Positions 1 to 6,022 are shown, counted from the first letter of the stretch. The stretch: 32,106 nt of DNA from Chloroflexota bacterium (GCA_005880915.1 VBIW01000031.1:1-32106), one strand, 5' to 3'. A program made the numbers and translations. The notes: generated by a model not told the origin, from the sequence alone.

Positions 1-912
1 GGCCGGCACGCGGTGGTGGAGTTCGGCGTGTCGTTAATGGACGACCTGGCGCGTCGTGACTTCACGATCAACGCCATCGCGTACCACCCGATCCGGCACG
101 AGTGGCGCGATCCGTTCCACGGCGCCGAGGATCTCGAGCACAAGCTGATCCGCTCGGTGGGGGACGCCAACTGGCGATTCCAGGAGGACTACCTGCGGAT
201 CCTGCGGGCGCTGCGCTTCAGCGCGCGGTTCGAGTTCCGGATCTACCCGCGCACGCTCGAGGCCGCGAAGGCGAACGTGCAGGGGCTGGCGCAGCTCTCG
301 GCCGAGCGCGTGCGGGACGAGTGGTTCAAGGGAATCGCGACGGCCAAGCGGGTGTCGAAGCTGCTGACGCTGTGGCTCGATGTGGGGGCGGCGAGGATAT
401 GGCTGCCCGAGATCCGTGATGCGGGAGGCGGGATGCGGGAGGCGTGGAAGGCCGTCGACAAGCTGCCGCGCGATCCGGTGCTGATCACAGCGTTTCTCGC
501 CTCCGATCCGGCCTCGCTCCTCACTCGGCTCAAGTCCTCCAACAAGGACATCGAGCGCGGGAGAGCCATCGGCCAGTGGCGCGACAGGTATCCGGACCCG
601 AAGCATGTTTCCGAGGTCCGCCGCTGGCTGTCGCAGGTCGGGGAATACGCCGACGACCTGCTTTCTTTGCTGCCCGCGCATCCCGCATCCCGCATCCCGC
701 ATCCCGTCTCCGACCTTGCGAAGGTGGTGGCGGCGATCCGCGCCGCAAAGGATCCCCTGACCGTCAAAGACCTCGCGGTGAAGGGCGACGATCTCCTCGC
801 CGCGGGCGTGCGCCCCGGGCCGGAAGTCGGGGACACCCTCGGACGGCTGCTCGCGGAGGTGCTCGAGGATCCGACCCGCAACACGCGCGACTACCTGCTC
901 TCCCGTGTCTAG
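1..912 (+). CDS. cca: CCA tRNA nucleotidyltransferase / poly(A) polymerase family, 5'-truncated
   Basis: The reading frame is open from base 1, so the N-terminus with the GS and DxD catalytic motifs lies outside the window. What remains begins late in the nucleotidyltransferase head: RRDFTINAIAY (about 52-84) is the class II CCA-enzyme/poly(A) polymerase signature, and EDYLRILRALRF (about 187-222) is the following neck motif. The family adds or repairs the 3' CCA end of tRNAs in the cytoplasm. The C-terminal helical part is poorly conserved and holds two heptamer arrays in frame, at 421-441 (AGGGMRE) and 678-705 (HPASRIPHP), probably in surface loops. The stop overlaps the GTG start of the next gene by 8 nt, so the two are probably co-transcribed. 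CCA-adding and poly(A) polymerase activities cannot be separated from this fragment. Confidence 0.5.
   Translation, partial: GRHAVVEFGVSLMDDLARRDFTINAIAYHPIRHEWRDPFHGAEDLEHKLIRSVGDANWRFQEDYLRILRALRFSARFEFRIYPRTLEAAKANVQGLAQLSAERVRDEWFKGIATAKRVSKLLTLWLDVGAARIWLPEIRDAGGGMREAWKAVDKLPRDPVLITAFLASDPASLLTRLKSSNKDIERGRAIGQWRDRYPDPKHVSEVRRWLSQVGEYADDLLSLLPAHPASRIPHPVSDLAKVVAAIRAAKDPLTVKDLAVKGDDLLAAGVRPGPEVGDTLGRLLAEVLEDPTRNTRDYLLSRV
421..441. repeat. heptamer array, G-rich orientation (in cca)
   Basis: Three variant units GCGGGAG, GCGGGAT and GCGGGAG in tandem inside the cca frame. They are in the opposite orientation to the GCATCCC array at 678-705, so the two form an inverted pair about 236 nt apart. 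Confidence 0.6.
678..705. repeat. heptamer array, four perfect GCATCCC units (in cca)
   Basis: Four exact GCATCCC units translated in frame as a Pro/His/Ser/Arg-rich stretch. Because 7 is not a multiple of 3, the translated pattern repeats every 21 nt (7 residues). The array lies in the variable C-terminal domain. Confidence 0.9.
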
Positions 913-1624
913 CGCCCTGTGGTATGCCCTGGTGGCCGCGCTCGGCAACGTGGTCGGGGCGCTCGCCGTGACGCGCCGGGCGGCGCGCGAGCTCGTCCTG
1001 ATCGAGCACTTCGTCGCGTTCGGCGCGGGGTTCATGCTCGCCGTGGCCCTGGTGGAGCTCCTGCCAGAGGCGTTCCACCGCTCGGGCCCTGCGGCGCCGG
1101 CGCTGGTCCTGGCCGGGTACCTAGCCGTGCATTTCACCCAGCACACCCTGACTCCGCACTTTCACTTCGGTGAGGAGACCCACGCCGTCAACCGGGTGGC
1201 CGGCACCTCGGCGCTCGTGGGACTGTTGCTGCACACCTTCTTCGACGGCGTGGCCATCGCGAGCGCGTTTCTCGTGCGCCCGGCGCTCGGCCTCATGGTG
1301 TTCATCGCCATCCTGCTCCATAAGCTCCCGGAGGGCGTCACCGTGTCGAGCCTGATGATCGCGGGTGGGCGGTCGGGTGGCCAGGCGGTCGGTGCTGCGG
1401 CGATGCTCGGCGCCGCGACGCTCGCGGGGGTGGCGCTCACCGACCAGATCTCGTTCCTGGTCCATCATGGGCTGGCATTGTCCGCCGGCGTTACGATCTA
1501 TGTGGCCGCGTCGAATCTGGTGCCGGAGTTTCAAGGAAAGCGGGGGTGGAAGCTGCCGGCCGCGTTTTTTGCGGGCGCAGCGATATTCTATGTCACGAAG
1601 ACCGTACTGGATCACGTCTCGTAG
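905..1624 (+). CDS. ZIP family divalent metal transporter
   Basis: A 239-aa polytopic membrane protein of the ZIP (ZupT/GufA-like) family, which moves Zn2+ or related divalent cations across the inner membrane into the cytoplasm. Evidence is the family's metal-site helices: HTFFDGVAIASAF (about residues 115-127) and HKLPEGVTVSSL (about 139-150), plus a His-containing segment HFTQHTLTPHFHFGEE between early helices. About seven to eight hydrophobic segments are visible and the length is normal. The GTG start at 905 overlaps the cca stop, indicating translational coupling. The gene is followed directly by a heptamer array and then a convergent gene. The metal specificity cannot be read from the sequence. 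Confidence 0.88.
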   Translation: MSSALWYALVAALGNVVGALAVTRRAARELVLIEHFVAFGAGFMLAVALVELLPEAFHRSGPAAPALVLAGYLAVHFTQHTLTPHFHFGEETHAVNRVAGTSALVGLLLHTFFDGVAIASAFLVRPALGLMVFIAILLHKLPEGVTVSSLMIAGGRSGGQAVGAAAMLGAATLAGVALTDQISFLVHHGLALSAGVTIYVAASNLVPEFQGKRGWKLPAAFFAGAAIFYVTKTVLDHVS

Positions 1625-1626
1625 TC

Positions 1627-1661
1627 GGGATGCGGGATGCGGGATGCGAGATGCGAGATGC
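1627..1661. repeat. heptamer array, GGGATGC x3 + GAGATGC x2
   Basis: Five tandem heptamers begin two bases after the ZIP stop codon, with a degenerate sixth unit at 1662-1668. They lie just beyond the 3' end of the minus-strand four-helix-bundle gene. The inverse-orientation array at 2110-2130 lies just beyond that gene's 5' end. Confidence 0.9.
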
Positions 1662-1677
1662 GGGAATGAGAGAGAGG

Positions 1678-2052
1678 TCACGACCGACGGTGGCTGAGGT
1701 TGCGGATGAGGCCTATGGTCATTGCGATGACACGGTTGCACAGGTCGATGACTGTGTGAACGTCATCCGTGGGCAGGAGGTCGAGTCTCGCAAGCACGGC
1801 GAGGTGGCTGTACAGTTCGGTATTCGACCCCAGCGCGATCTTGAGCCCCCGGAGGAATTGGGGCGTTGTCCCCAACGCATATCCCTCCGCAATGTTGGCC
1901 GGTACGGAGAGAGCCGCCCGCCGGATCTGATCGATGAGGGCAAAATGCTTGCTCAGTTGAGGGCTCAGCGTAAGCAGATACGCCTGGTAGGCGAGCTCTT
2001 GAGCACACCGCCAAGCGTCGAGATGCTCGAGCTTCCTCACGTCCGTGAACAT
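1678..2052 (-). CDS. four helix bundle protein (23S rRNA IVS-protein / S23 family)
   Basis: A 124-aa protein matching the four-helix-bundle family first seen as ORFs in 23S rRNA intervening sequences. Family features are the N-terminal KLEHLDAWRCAQELAYQAY, the central QIRRAALSVPANIAEGYALG (the highly conserved 'R.a.SipaNIaEG' motif), and a C-terminal helix with SNTELYSHLAVLARL. Its biochemical role is not established; it forms pentameric helical bundles in solved structures. The ATG at 2052 was chosen because homology starts there: the open frame further upstream is antisense to rarA and does not look like protein. No clear Shine-Dalgarno is present. It is the only minus-strand gene in the left block and lies between two inverted heptamer arrays. 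Confidence 0.85.
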   Translation of the reverse strand: MFTDVRKLEHLDAWRCAQELAYQAYLLTLSPQLSKHFALIDQIRRAALSVPANIAEGYALGTTPQFLRGLKIALGSNTELYSHLAVLARLDLLPTDDVHTVIDLCNRVIAMTIGLIRNLSHRRS

Positions 2053-2109
2053 GTCTTGGGCAGGAGGCGGCAGCGCTACCCGATTCGTGCGGGCAGGTGC
2101 TGTTTCTAC

Positions 2110-2137
2110 GCATCCCGCATCCCTCATCCCGGCTCCC
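2110..2137. repeat. heptamer array GCATCCC x2 + 2 variants, abutting rarA start
   Basis: Units are GCATCCC, GCATCCC, TCATCCC and GGCTCCC. The last base immediately precedes the GTG start codon of rarA, so the array occupies the place where a ribosome-binding site would be expected. It is inverted relative to 1627-1661. Confidence 0.85.
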
Positions 2138-3499
2138 GTGTCTGAACCCACGCTCTTCCAGGGGGGTGGGAAGCGGGGTAGTGGCGAGCCCCTCGCCGCC
2201 CGCATGCGCCCCGCGACCCTCGAGGAGTTCCTCGGCCAGGAGCACCTGCTCGGCCCCGGGAAGGCGTTGGGCGAGCTGATCCGTCGCGGCGACGTCGGGT
2301 CGTGCATCTTCTGGGGGCCGCCTGGCTCCGGAAAGACCACGCTCGCCCGGCTCATCGCCAATTACACCGACCGCCAGTTCGAGCCCTTCTCCGCGGTGAC
2401 CGAAGGGGTGGGGCGGGTGCGGGAAATCATCAAGCAGGCGGAGGAGCGACTCAAGTACGAGGGTCGCGGCACGATCCTCTTCTGCGACGAGATCCATCGC
2501 TTCAACCGGGCGCAGCAGGATGCGTTCTTGCCCTGGGTCGAGAACGGCATCATCACCCTGATCGGCGCCACGACCGAGAACCCCAGCTTCGAGCTGACAG
2601 CGCCGCTGCTCTCGCGGTGTCGCGTGTTCGTGTTCGAGCCGTTGAACGACGAAAACGTCCGCAAGATCGTCCGCCACGCGCTCGAGCAGACGGGATGCGA
2701 GATGCGGGATACGGGATGTGTCAGCCCCGAAGGCGTGGAGGCGCTGGTGACCTACGCGCAGGGCGACGCTCGGCGTGCGCTCAACGGCCTCGAGGCCGTG
2801 CTGCAACACGTCCACGCATCCCGCATCCCGCATCCCGCATCTCGCGAGATCGTGGTCTCCGCCCTCGAAAAGCCCCTCCCCGCCTACGACAAGTCCGGCG
2901 AGCAGCACTTCAACGTGGTGTCCGCCTTGCACAAGGCCGTGCGCGGGTCGGACGTGGAGGGTTCGCTCTACTGGCTGGCGCGGATGCTCGCGGGCGGTGA
3001 GGATCCCCTCTACATCGCGCGCCGTCTGGTCCGCATCGCCGCGGAGGACGTGGGGCTCGCCGACCCGCGGGCCCTGACGCTCGCGCTGGCCGCGAAAGAC
3101 GCCTACCACTTCCTGGGATCGCCGGAGGGTGAGCTGGCGCTGGCCGAGGCCGTGGTATATCTCGCGACCGCTCCCAAATCGAAGCGCGTCTACGCGGCCT
3201 TCACGCAGGCGATGGAGGCGGCTGCGACGCACCCCGCCGAAGCGGTACCGCTGCACATTCGCAATGCTCCGACCAGGCTCATGGAGGAGCTGGGGTACGG
3301 CGCGGGGTACAAGTACGCGCACGCGTTCGAGCATGCGTATGTGCCGCAGGAGTACCTGCCGGAAGCACTGCGAGGCGCGAGCTGGTATCAACCCACGGAC
3401 TCAGGGTTCGAAAAGACCATAGCAGAGCGGATGGAGTTCTGGAAGAAGTTGAAGGAGCAGTTACTGCGGGATGCGGGAAGCGGGAAGCGGGAAGGGTAA
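2138..3499 (+). CDS. rarA: replication-associated recombination protein A (MgsA/RarA AAA+ ATPase)
   Basis: A 453-aa AAA+ ATPase of the RarA/MgsA/WRNIP1 family, a clamp-loader-like protein acting at stalled replication forks. Visible motifs are the N-terminal PLAARMRPATLEEFLGQEHLLG, Walker A GPPGSGKTT (about residues 59-67), Walker B ILFCDEIHRFN (about 111-121), sensor-1 GATTENPSFE, and the C-terminal SDVEGSLYWLARMLAGGEDP and AAEDVGLADP tetramerisation segments. The GTG at 2138 gives the usual N-terminus (MSEPTLF). The upstream ATG at 2045 would add repeat-encoded residues and was rejected. Two heptamer arrays interrupt the lid region in frame (2692-2719 and 2816-2843) and a third encodes the last residues. 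No Shine-Dalgarno is seen. Confidence 0.93.
   Translation: MSEPTLFQGGGKRGSGEPLAARMRPATLEEFLGQEHLLGPGKALGELIRRGDVGSCIFWGPPGSGKTTLARLIANYTDRQFEPFSAVTEGVGRVREIIKQAEERLKYEGRGTILFCDEIHRFNRAQQDAFLPWVENGIITLIGATTENPSFELTAPLLSRCRVFVFEPLNDENVRKIVRHALEQTGCEMRDTGCVSPEGVEALVTYAQGDARRALNGLEAVLQHVHASRIPHPASREIVVSALEKPLPAYDKSGEQHFNVVSALHKAVRGSDVEGSLYWLARMLAGGEDPLYIARRLVRIAAEDVGLADPRALTLALAAKDAYHFLGSPEGELALAEAVVYLATAPKSKRVYAAFTQAMEAAATHPAEAVPLHIRNAPTRLMEELGYGAGYKYAHAFEHAYVPQEYLPEALRGASWYQPTDSGFEKTIAERMEFWKKLKEQLLRDAGSGKREG
2692..2719. repeat. heptamer array, G-rich orientation (in rarA)
   Basis: Units are GGGATGC, GAGATGC, GGGATAC and GGGATGT, read in frame as GCEMRDTGC. They form an inverted pair with 2816-2843, 96 nt downstream in the same gene. 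Confidence 0.85.
2816..2843. repeat. heptamer array GCATCCC x3 + GCATCTC (in rarA)
   Basis: Four tandem units read in frame as a HASRIPHPASR-type stretch, opposite in orientation to 2692-2719. Confidence 0.9.
3468..3495. repeat. heptamer array GGGATGC/GGGAAGC at rarA 3' end
   Basis: Four units (GGGATGC, GGGAAGC, GGGAAGC, GGGAAGG) encode the last residues of RarA (RDAGSGKREG). They can pair with 3510-3537 across a 14-nt loop containing the rarA stop and the next start codon. Confidence 0.85.
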
Positions 3500-3979
3500 A
3501 TGCACCAACGCATCCCGCATCTCGCATCCCGCATCTCGGTAGTTGCGCTCGTGTGCGTCTCCTGCGCCACCCTCGGCCGCCTGTCGTTCACCGAGCTGGA
3601 TGTCGCCCTGCAGGAGATCGGCGTCACCGGGATCGGCCTCACGGGCGGCACCTTCGACCTGGTGTTCGACGTGTATAACCCCAACGATTACCGCATCCGC
3701 TCGACCCGGATGGAGGTGGGCATCGATCTCGAAGGCACCCATTTCGGTGACGCACTGCTCGACCGGCCGCTCGATCTTTCGCCCACCAATCACAGTCGCG
3801 TCGTGGTGCCCGTGCGGTTCGAGTGGGCAGGCCTCGGGGCGGGGGCGAAGGCGCTGTTGACGAAGCGAGCGGTCGGGTACGGCATCACCGGGCGAGTGCT
3901 GGTCGACACGCCTCTGGGGGAGCGGACGGTGGGGCTCACGGGGAAGGGAAATGTGCCCCTGAGGAAGCTGATCCGGTGA
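3500..3979 (+). CDS. LEA14-like (water stress/hypersensitive response domain) protein, possible lipoprotein
   Basis: A 159-aa protein with the LEA type 2 / WHy fold. After a hydrophobic N-terminus (VVALVCVSCATLG, about residues 14-26) come LDVALQEIGVTGIGLTGGTFDLVFDVYNPNDYRIRSTRMEVGI, where the 'vyNPN.y.i' block is the family hallmark, and a beta-rich C-terminus ending in a paired strand (VGLTGKGNVPL). Family members are small desiccation/stress-associated beta-sandwich proteins, often exported lipoproteins in bacteria. The Cys at about residue 22 could be a lipobox Cys, but position -3 is Cys rather than Leu, so lipidation is uncertain. The N-terminal RIPHLASRIS is encoded by a heptamer array. 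The start lies directly after the rarA stop. Confidence 0.78.
   Translation: MHQRIPHLASRISVVALVCVSCATLGRLSFTELDVALQEIGVTGIGLTGGTFDLVFDVYNPNDYRIRSTRMEVGIDLEGTHFGDALLDRPLDLSPTNHSRVVVPVRFEWAGLGAGAKALLTKRAVGYGITGRVLVDTPLGERTVGLTGKGNVPLRKLIR
3510..3537. repeat. heptamer array GCATCCC/GCATCTC alternating
   Basis: Units are GCATCCC, GCATCTC, GCATCCC and GCATCTC in the first codons of the LEA-like gene. About 22 of 28 positions can form Watson-Crick pairs with 3468-3495. Confidence 0.88.
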
Positions 3980-4053
3980 GATCACGAAAGCCTGACATAG
4001 CGGGCCCGATGCTTGCCTTGCGTGCCAGTGGCGTTCAGTACAGGCTAAACCCC

Positions 4054-4341
4054 ATGGGTAGCGCACGCAGCGAACGGCGTCTTGTCCCTGATCGACGCGC
4101 AGCAGGCGACCGCCGGCAGCGGATTGTGCAGCGCGGGTCGCGCGCGACGCGCGAGGGTCCGCGCTCCCCGAGCGACGTCGCCCGCGAGCTCACGGAGGCG
4201 CTTCTGTCAGTGGACGACTGGCTCGAGTCCAGGAGGCGAGCAGGGCAGTTCAACGACGTGCGGGGTACGCAACTCTTGCGACACTTCGCGCCGCTCGGGG
4301 CAGCCGTCGAACAGTTCGTCCAGACTCTGAACGCCCTGTAG
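4054..4341 (+). CDS. hypothetical protein, 95 aa
   Basis: Family not recognised. The N-terminal third is Arg-rich and basic (SERRLVPDRRAAGDRRQRIVQRG), followed by a predicted amphipathic helical C-terminal half (SPSDVARELTEALLSVDDWLESRR, then LLRHFAPLGAAVEQFVQTLNAL) that looks like genuine protein rather than a shadow frame. The ATG at 4054 is chosen because the frame upstream is antisense-like and overlaps the preceding gene. There is no obvious Shine-Dalgarno. The RRxxxDRRxxxDRR pattern resembles the Arg-rich tail of the CapD-like protein at 22662-24773. It could be a small DNA- or membrane-associated protein, but no function is assigned. Confidence 0.45.
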   Translation: MGSARSERRLVPDRRAAGDRRQRIVQRGSRATREGPRSPSDVARELTEALLSVDDWLESRRRAGQFNDVRGTQLLRHFAPLGAAVEQFVQTLNAL

Positions 4342-4469
4342 CAGCGCGTCCTCGCTCTCCCCTAGCGGAGTAGCGATCGAGCCGCCCCATCTGGCTGATC
4401 CAAAGCAGGTTTTCCTCGCGTCGTCGGTCTCGGCAGAGCCCTCCCTCCCCGCAGCTATGTGGAACACGA

Positions 4470-4475
4470 TATACT
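4470..4475 (+). promoter_or_regulatory. candidate -10 element for hflX
   Basis: TATACT lies 11 nt upstream of a strong Shine-Dalgarno in an otherwise GC-rich gap. No convincing -35 box is seen 16-18 nt upstream, so this is tentative. Confidence 0.3.
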
Positions 4476-4485
4476 TGAGCAATCG

Positions 4486-4494
4486 TAAGGAGGT
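4486..4494 (+). promoter_or_regulatory. strong Shine-Dalgarno TAAGGAGGT before an ATC codon
   Basis: TAAGGAGGT is a near-perfect anti-16S match ending 6 nt before ATC at 4501. That codon is in frame with hflX. The first ATG, at 4531, is 36 nt from the motif, too far for normal spacing. This site decides the start choice for hflX. Confidence 0.65.
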
Positions 4495-4500
4495 CCGAGC

Positions 4501-5853
4501 ATCCGCGAACTCATTGACGTTCAACTGCCGATGGAGCGTGCCTTCCTGGTGGGTGCGCCGCGGAAGGGGACGGCCGACGCCACGAAGGTGGACGAGCATC
4601 TCGACGAGCTCCGCCGCCTGGCCGACACCGCCGGCGCTGAGGTCGTCGGCCGAACCTACCAGCGGCTCGAGGCGCCCACGCCCAACCTGTATCTCGGGCA
4701 GGGAAAAGCAGAGGAGCTGAAGGGCATCCTTCAGGAGGCCGGCTCGACTCTGGTGTTGTTCGACGAGCCGCTGTCGCCGGTGCAGGGGTCTAATCTCGAG
4801 AAGACGTTGGCGGTGCGGGTGATGGACCGCACCGAGGTGATTCTGGACATCTTCGCCACGCGGGCGCGCTCGGCGGAGGCGAAGATGCAAGTGGAGCTGG
4901 CGCAGCTCGAGTATCTCCTGCCGCGCCTCACTCGCATGTGGACCCACCTGTCGCGCATCCGGGGTGGCATCGGACTCCGGGGGCCGGGCGAGACCCAGCT
5001 CGAGACCGACCGCCGGGCGATCCGCCGCAAGATCTCCATCCTGAAGAAGCGGCTTGAGGACGTGGCCGACCACCGGGCCAACCAGCGCCGGGGCCGGCGC
5101 GACCTGCCGAGCGCCGCGCTGGTCGGCTACACCAACGCGGGAAAGTCGAGCCTGCTGCGGGCCCTGTCGGGCGATGACATCTTCGTCGAGGACCGCCTGT
5201 TCGCCACGCTCGATACGCTCACTCGCGAGGTGGACGTCGGGGGTGGGTATCGCTTCCGGCTCACCGACACCGTGGGGTTCATCCGTAAGCTGCCGCACCA
5301 TCTCGTGGCCTCGTTCCGGGCGACGCTGGAGGAGGCGCGGGCGGCAGACCTGCTGCTGCACGTGATCGACGCGTCGCATCCGGGCTGGGAAGAACAGGTG
5401 GACGTCGTCGAAACGGTGCTGGACGAGATGGGGCTGTACGAACGCGGGAGCGGGGAGCGGGGAGCGGTCCCCACCGATCGCAAGCGCACCGTCCACGTGT
5501 TCAACAAGGCAGACCTGCTTCCCGACCCCGCGGAATTCCTCGCTCGGGTGCGCGAGCGCTACCCGCACGCCGTGCTCGCCTCGTCCATTCCGCATTCCGC
5601 ATTCCGCACTCCGCACTTGGGTGGGGTCGAAGGGTTGCGATCCACTCTCCGGACATCCGCCCAGGCGCTCCGTCCAGTGGCACGGATCCGAATTCCGGTC
5701 GAGAATGGGAAGCTGCTCGCAGCGCTGCACCGAGATTCGGAGGTGCTGGCCGAGAGTCAGATGGACGGCGTTGTGGAGGTGACGGCGCGGGTGGAGGCGT
5801 GGCTGCTGGGGAAGCTACGGCGCGAAGGCGTGAGCGTGGAGATCGGCTCGTAG
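4501..5853 (+). CDS. hflX: GTPase HflX (ribosome-splitting, 50S-associated)
   Basis: An HflX-family GTPase that binds the 50S subunit and splits stalled or stressed 70S ribosomes. Domains in order: N-terminal nucleotide-binding-like domain (ERAFLVGAPRKG, then PNLYLGQGKAEEL), glycine-rich linker RIRGGIGLRGPGETQLETDRR with the following long helices, then the G domain with G1 GYTNAGKSSL (about residue 210), G2/G3 LFATLDTLTRE and DTVGFI, and G4 NKAD. The G-domain C-terminal part contains two heptamer-derived insertions (5446-5466 and 5585-5612). Start: a strong Shine-Dalgarno sits 6 nt before ATC 4501, which would add 10 residues (RELIDVQLP after the initiator). The conservative alternative is ATG 4531. 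A stop at 4486-4488 rules out anything further upstream. Confidence 0.92.
   Translation: MRELIDVQLPMERAFLVGAPRKGTADATKVDEHLDELRRLADTAGAEVVGRTYQRLEAPTPNLYLGQGKAEELKGILQEAGSTLVLFDEPLSPVQGSNLEKTLAVRVMDRTEVILDIFATRARSAEAKMQVELAQLEYLLPRLTRMWTHLSRIRGGIGLRGPGETQLETDRRAIRRKISILKKRLEDVADHRANQRRGRRDLPSAALVGYTNAGKSSLLRALSGDDIFVEDRLFATLDTLTREVDVGGGYRFRLTDTVGFIRKLPHHLVASFRATLEEARAADLLLHVIDASHPGWEEQVDVVETVLDEMGLYERGSGERGAVPTDRKRTVHVFNKADLLPDPAEFLARVRERYPHAVLASSIPHSAFRTPHLGGVEGLRSTLRTSAQALRPVARIRIPVENGKLLAALHRDSEVLAESQMDGVVEVTARVEAWLLGKLRREGVSVEIGS
5446..5466. repeat. heptamer array GGGAGCG x3 (in hflX)
   Basis: Three exact GGGAGCG units read in frame as RGSGERGAV, between G domain strands. It is a sequence variant of the same heptamer family. 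Confidence 0.8.
5585..5612. repeat. heptamer array GCATTCC/GCACTCC (in hflX)
   Basis: Units are CCATTCC, GCATTCC, GCATTCC and GCACTCC, in frame as SIPHSAFRTPH. This is the right-most heptamer array seen; none was found in the remaining 26.5 kb. Confidence 0.8.
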
Positions 5854-5879
5854 ACGCCCCCTTCCCCCCCATGAGACAA

Positions 5880-5912
5880 GCCCGCCCTCACCGATGTGAT
5901 GGGCGGGCCTTT
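5880..5912. terminator. bidirectional hairpin between convergent hflX and lasso precursor genes
   Basis: The arms GCCCGCCCTCAC (5880-5891) and GTGATGGGCGGGC (5896-5908) pair fully with one bulged base around a CGAT loop, followed on the + strand by CTTTG. It lies 26 nt after the hflX stop. The T-tract is short, so efficiency is uncertain. The hairpin also contains the last six sense codons and stop of the minus-strand precursor gene. Confidence 0.6.
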
Positions 5913-6022
5913 GACGTACCTGTCTCGTTGCGCGTCAGCGCGGATTGTCCAGGCGTCTGGAGCGTCCGATCAGCGATGGGTCCGTACTCCACTAGTCTCG
6001 GAGTCTCGTATGGCCGCTTCAT
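5888..6022 (-). CDS. lasso peptide precursor (A protein)
   Basis: A 44-aa peptide with a lasso leader: YETPRLVEYG (residues 5-14) matches the YxxPxLxxxG motif recognised by B1 proteins. A Thr at residue 23 precedes Pro24 and Gly25, giving the usual Thr at -2 of the cleavage site. The predicted core is GQSALTRNETGTSKARPSHR (20 aa), in which Gly1 could form an isopeptide bond with Glu9 (9-residue ring) and residues 10-20 thread as the tail. The alternative Thr20 (Gx5T spacing) would leave no acidic residue at core positions 7-9, so it is less likely. The ATG at 6022 is preceded on the minus strand by GGGGAGGG with good spacing. It is the last gene of the N-C-K-A group, 74 nt after the kinase gene. 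Confidence 0.85.
   Translation of the reverse strand: MKRPYETPRLVEYGPIADRTLQTPGQSALTRNETGTSKARPSHR

Noticed and set aside
1546..2145. Plus-strand frame of 199 codons over the four-helix-bundle gene
   Set aside because: Antisense to a family-recognisable gene and composed partly of repeat-encoded MRDAGCE-type residues.
1763..3391. Long minus-strand open frame (542 codons) opposite rarA
   Set aside because: Antisense shadow of a clear AAA+ gene in GC-rich DNA; no recognisable domains and low-complexity composition. The same applies to long antisense frames opposite hflX (4207-5730), GH3 (13087-14514) and the acid ligase (16097-17521).
421..3537. CRISPR-like arrays
   Set aside because: Units are 7 nt and contiguous with no spacers, no leader and no cas genes. 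They are simple tandem heptamers.
5888..5964. Alternative lasso core starting two residues after Thr19 (QTPGQSAL...)
   Set aside because: It would place no Asp/Glu at positions 7-9 for ring closure, and Gln1 tends to cyclise. The Gly25 start gives Glu9 and Thr at -2.
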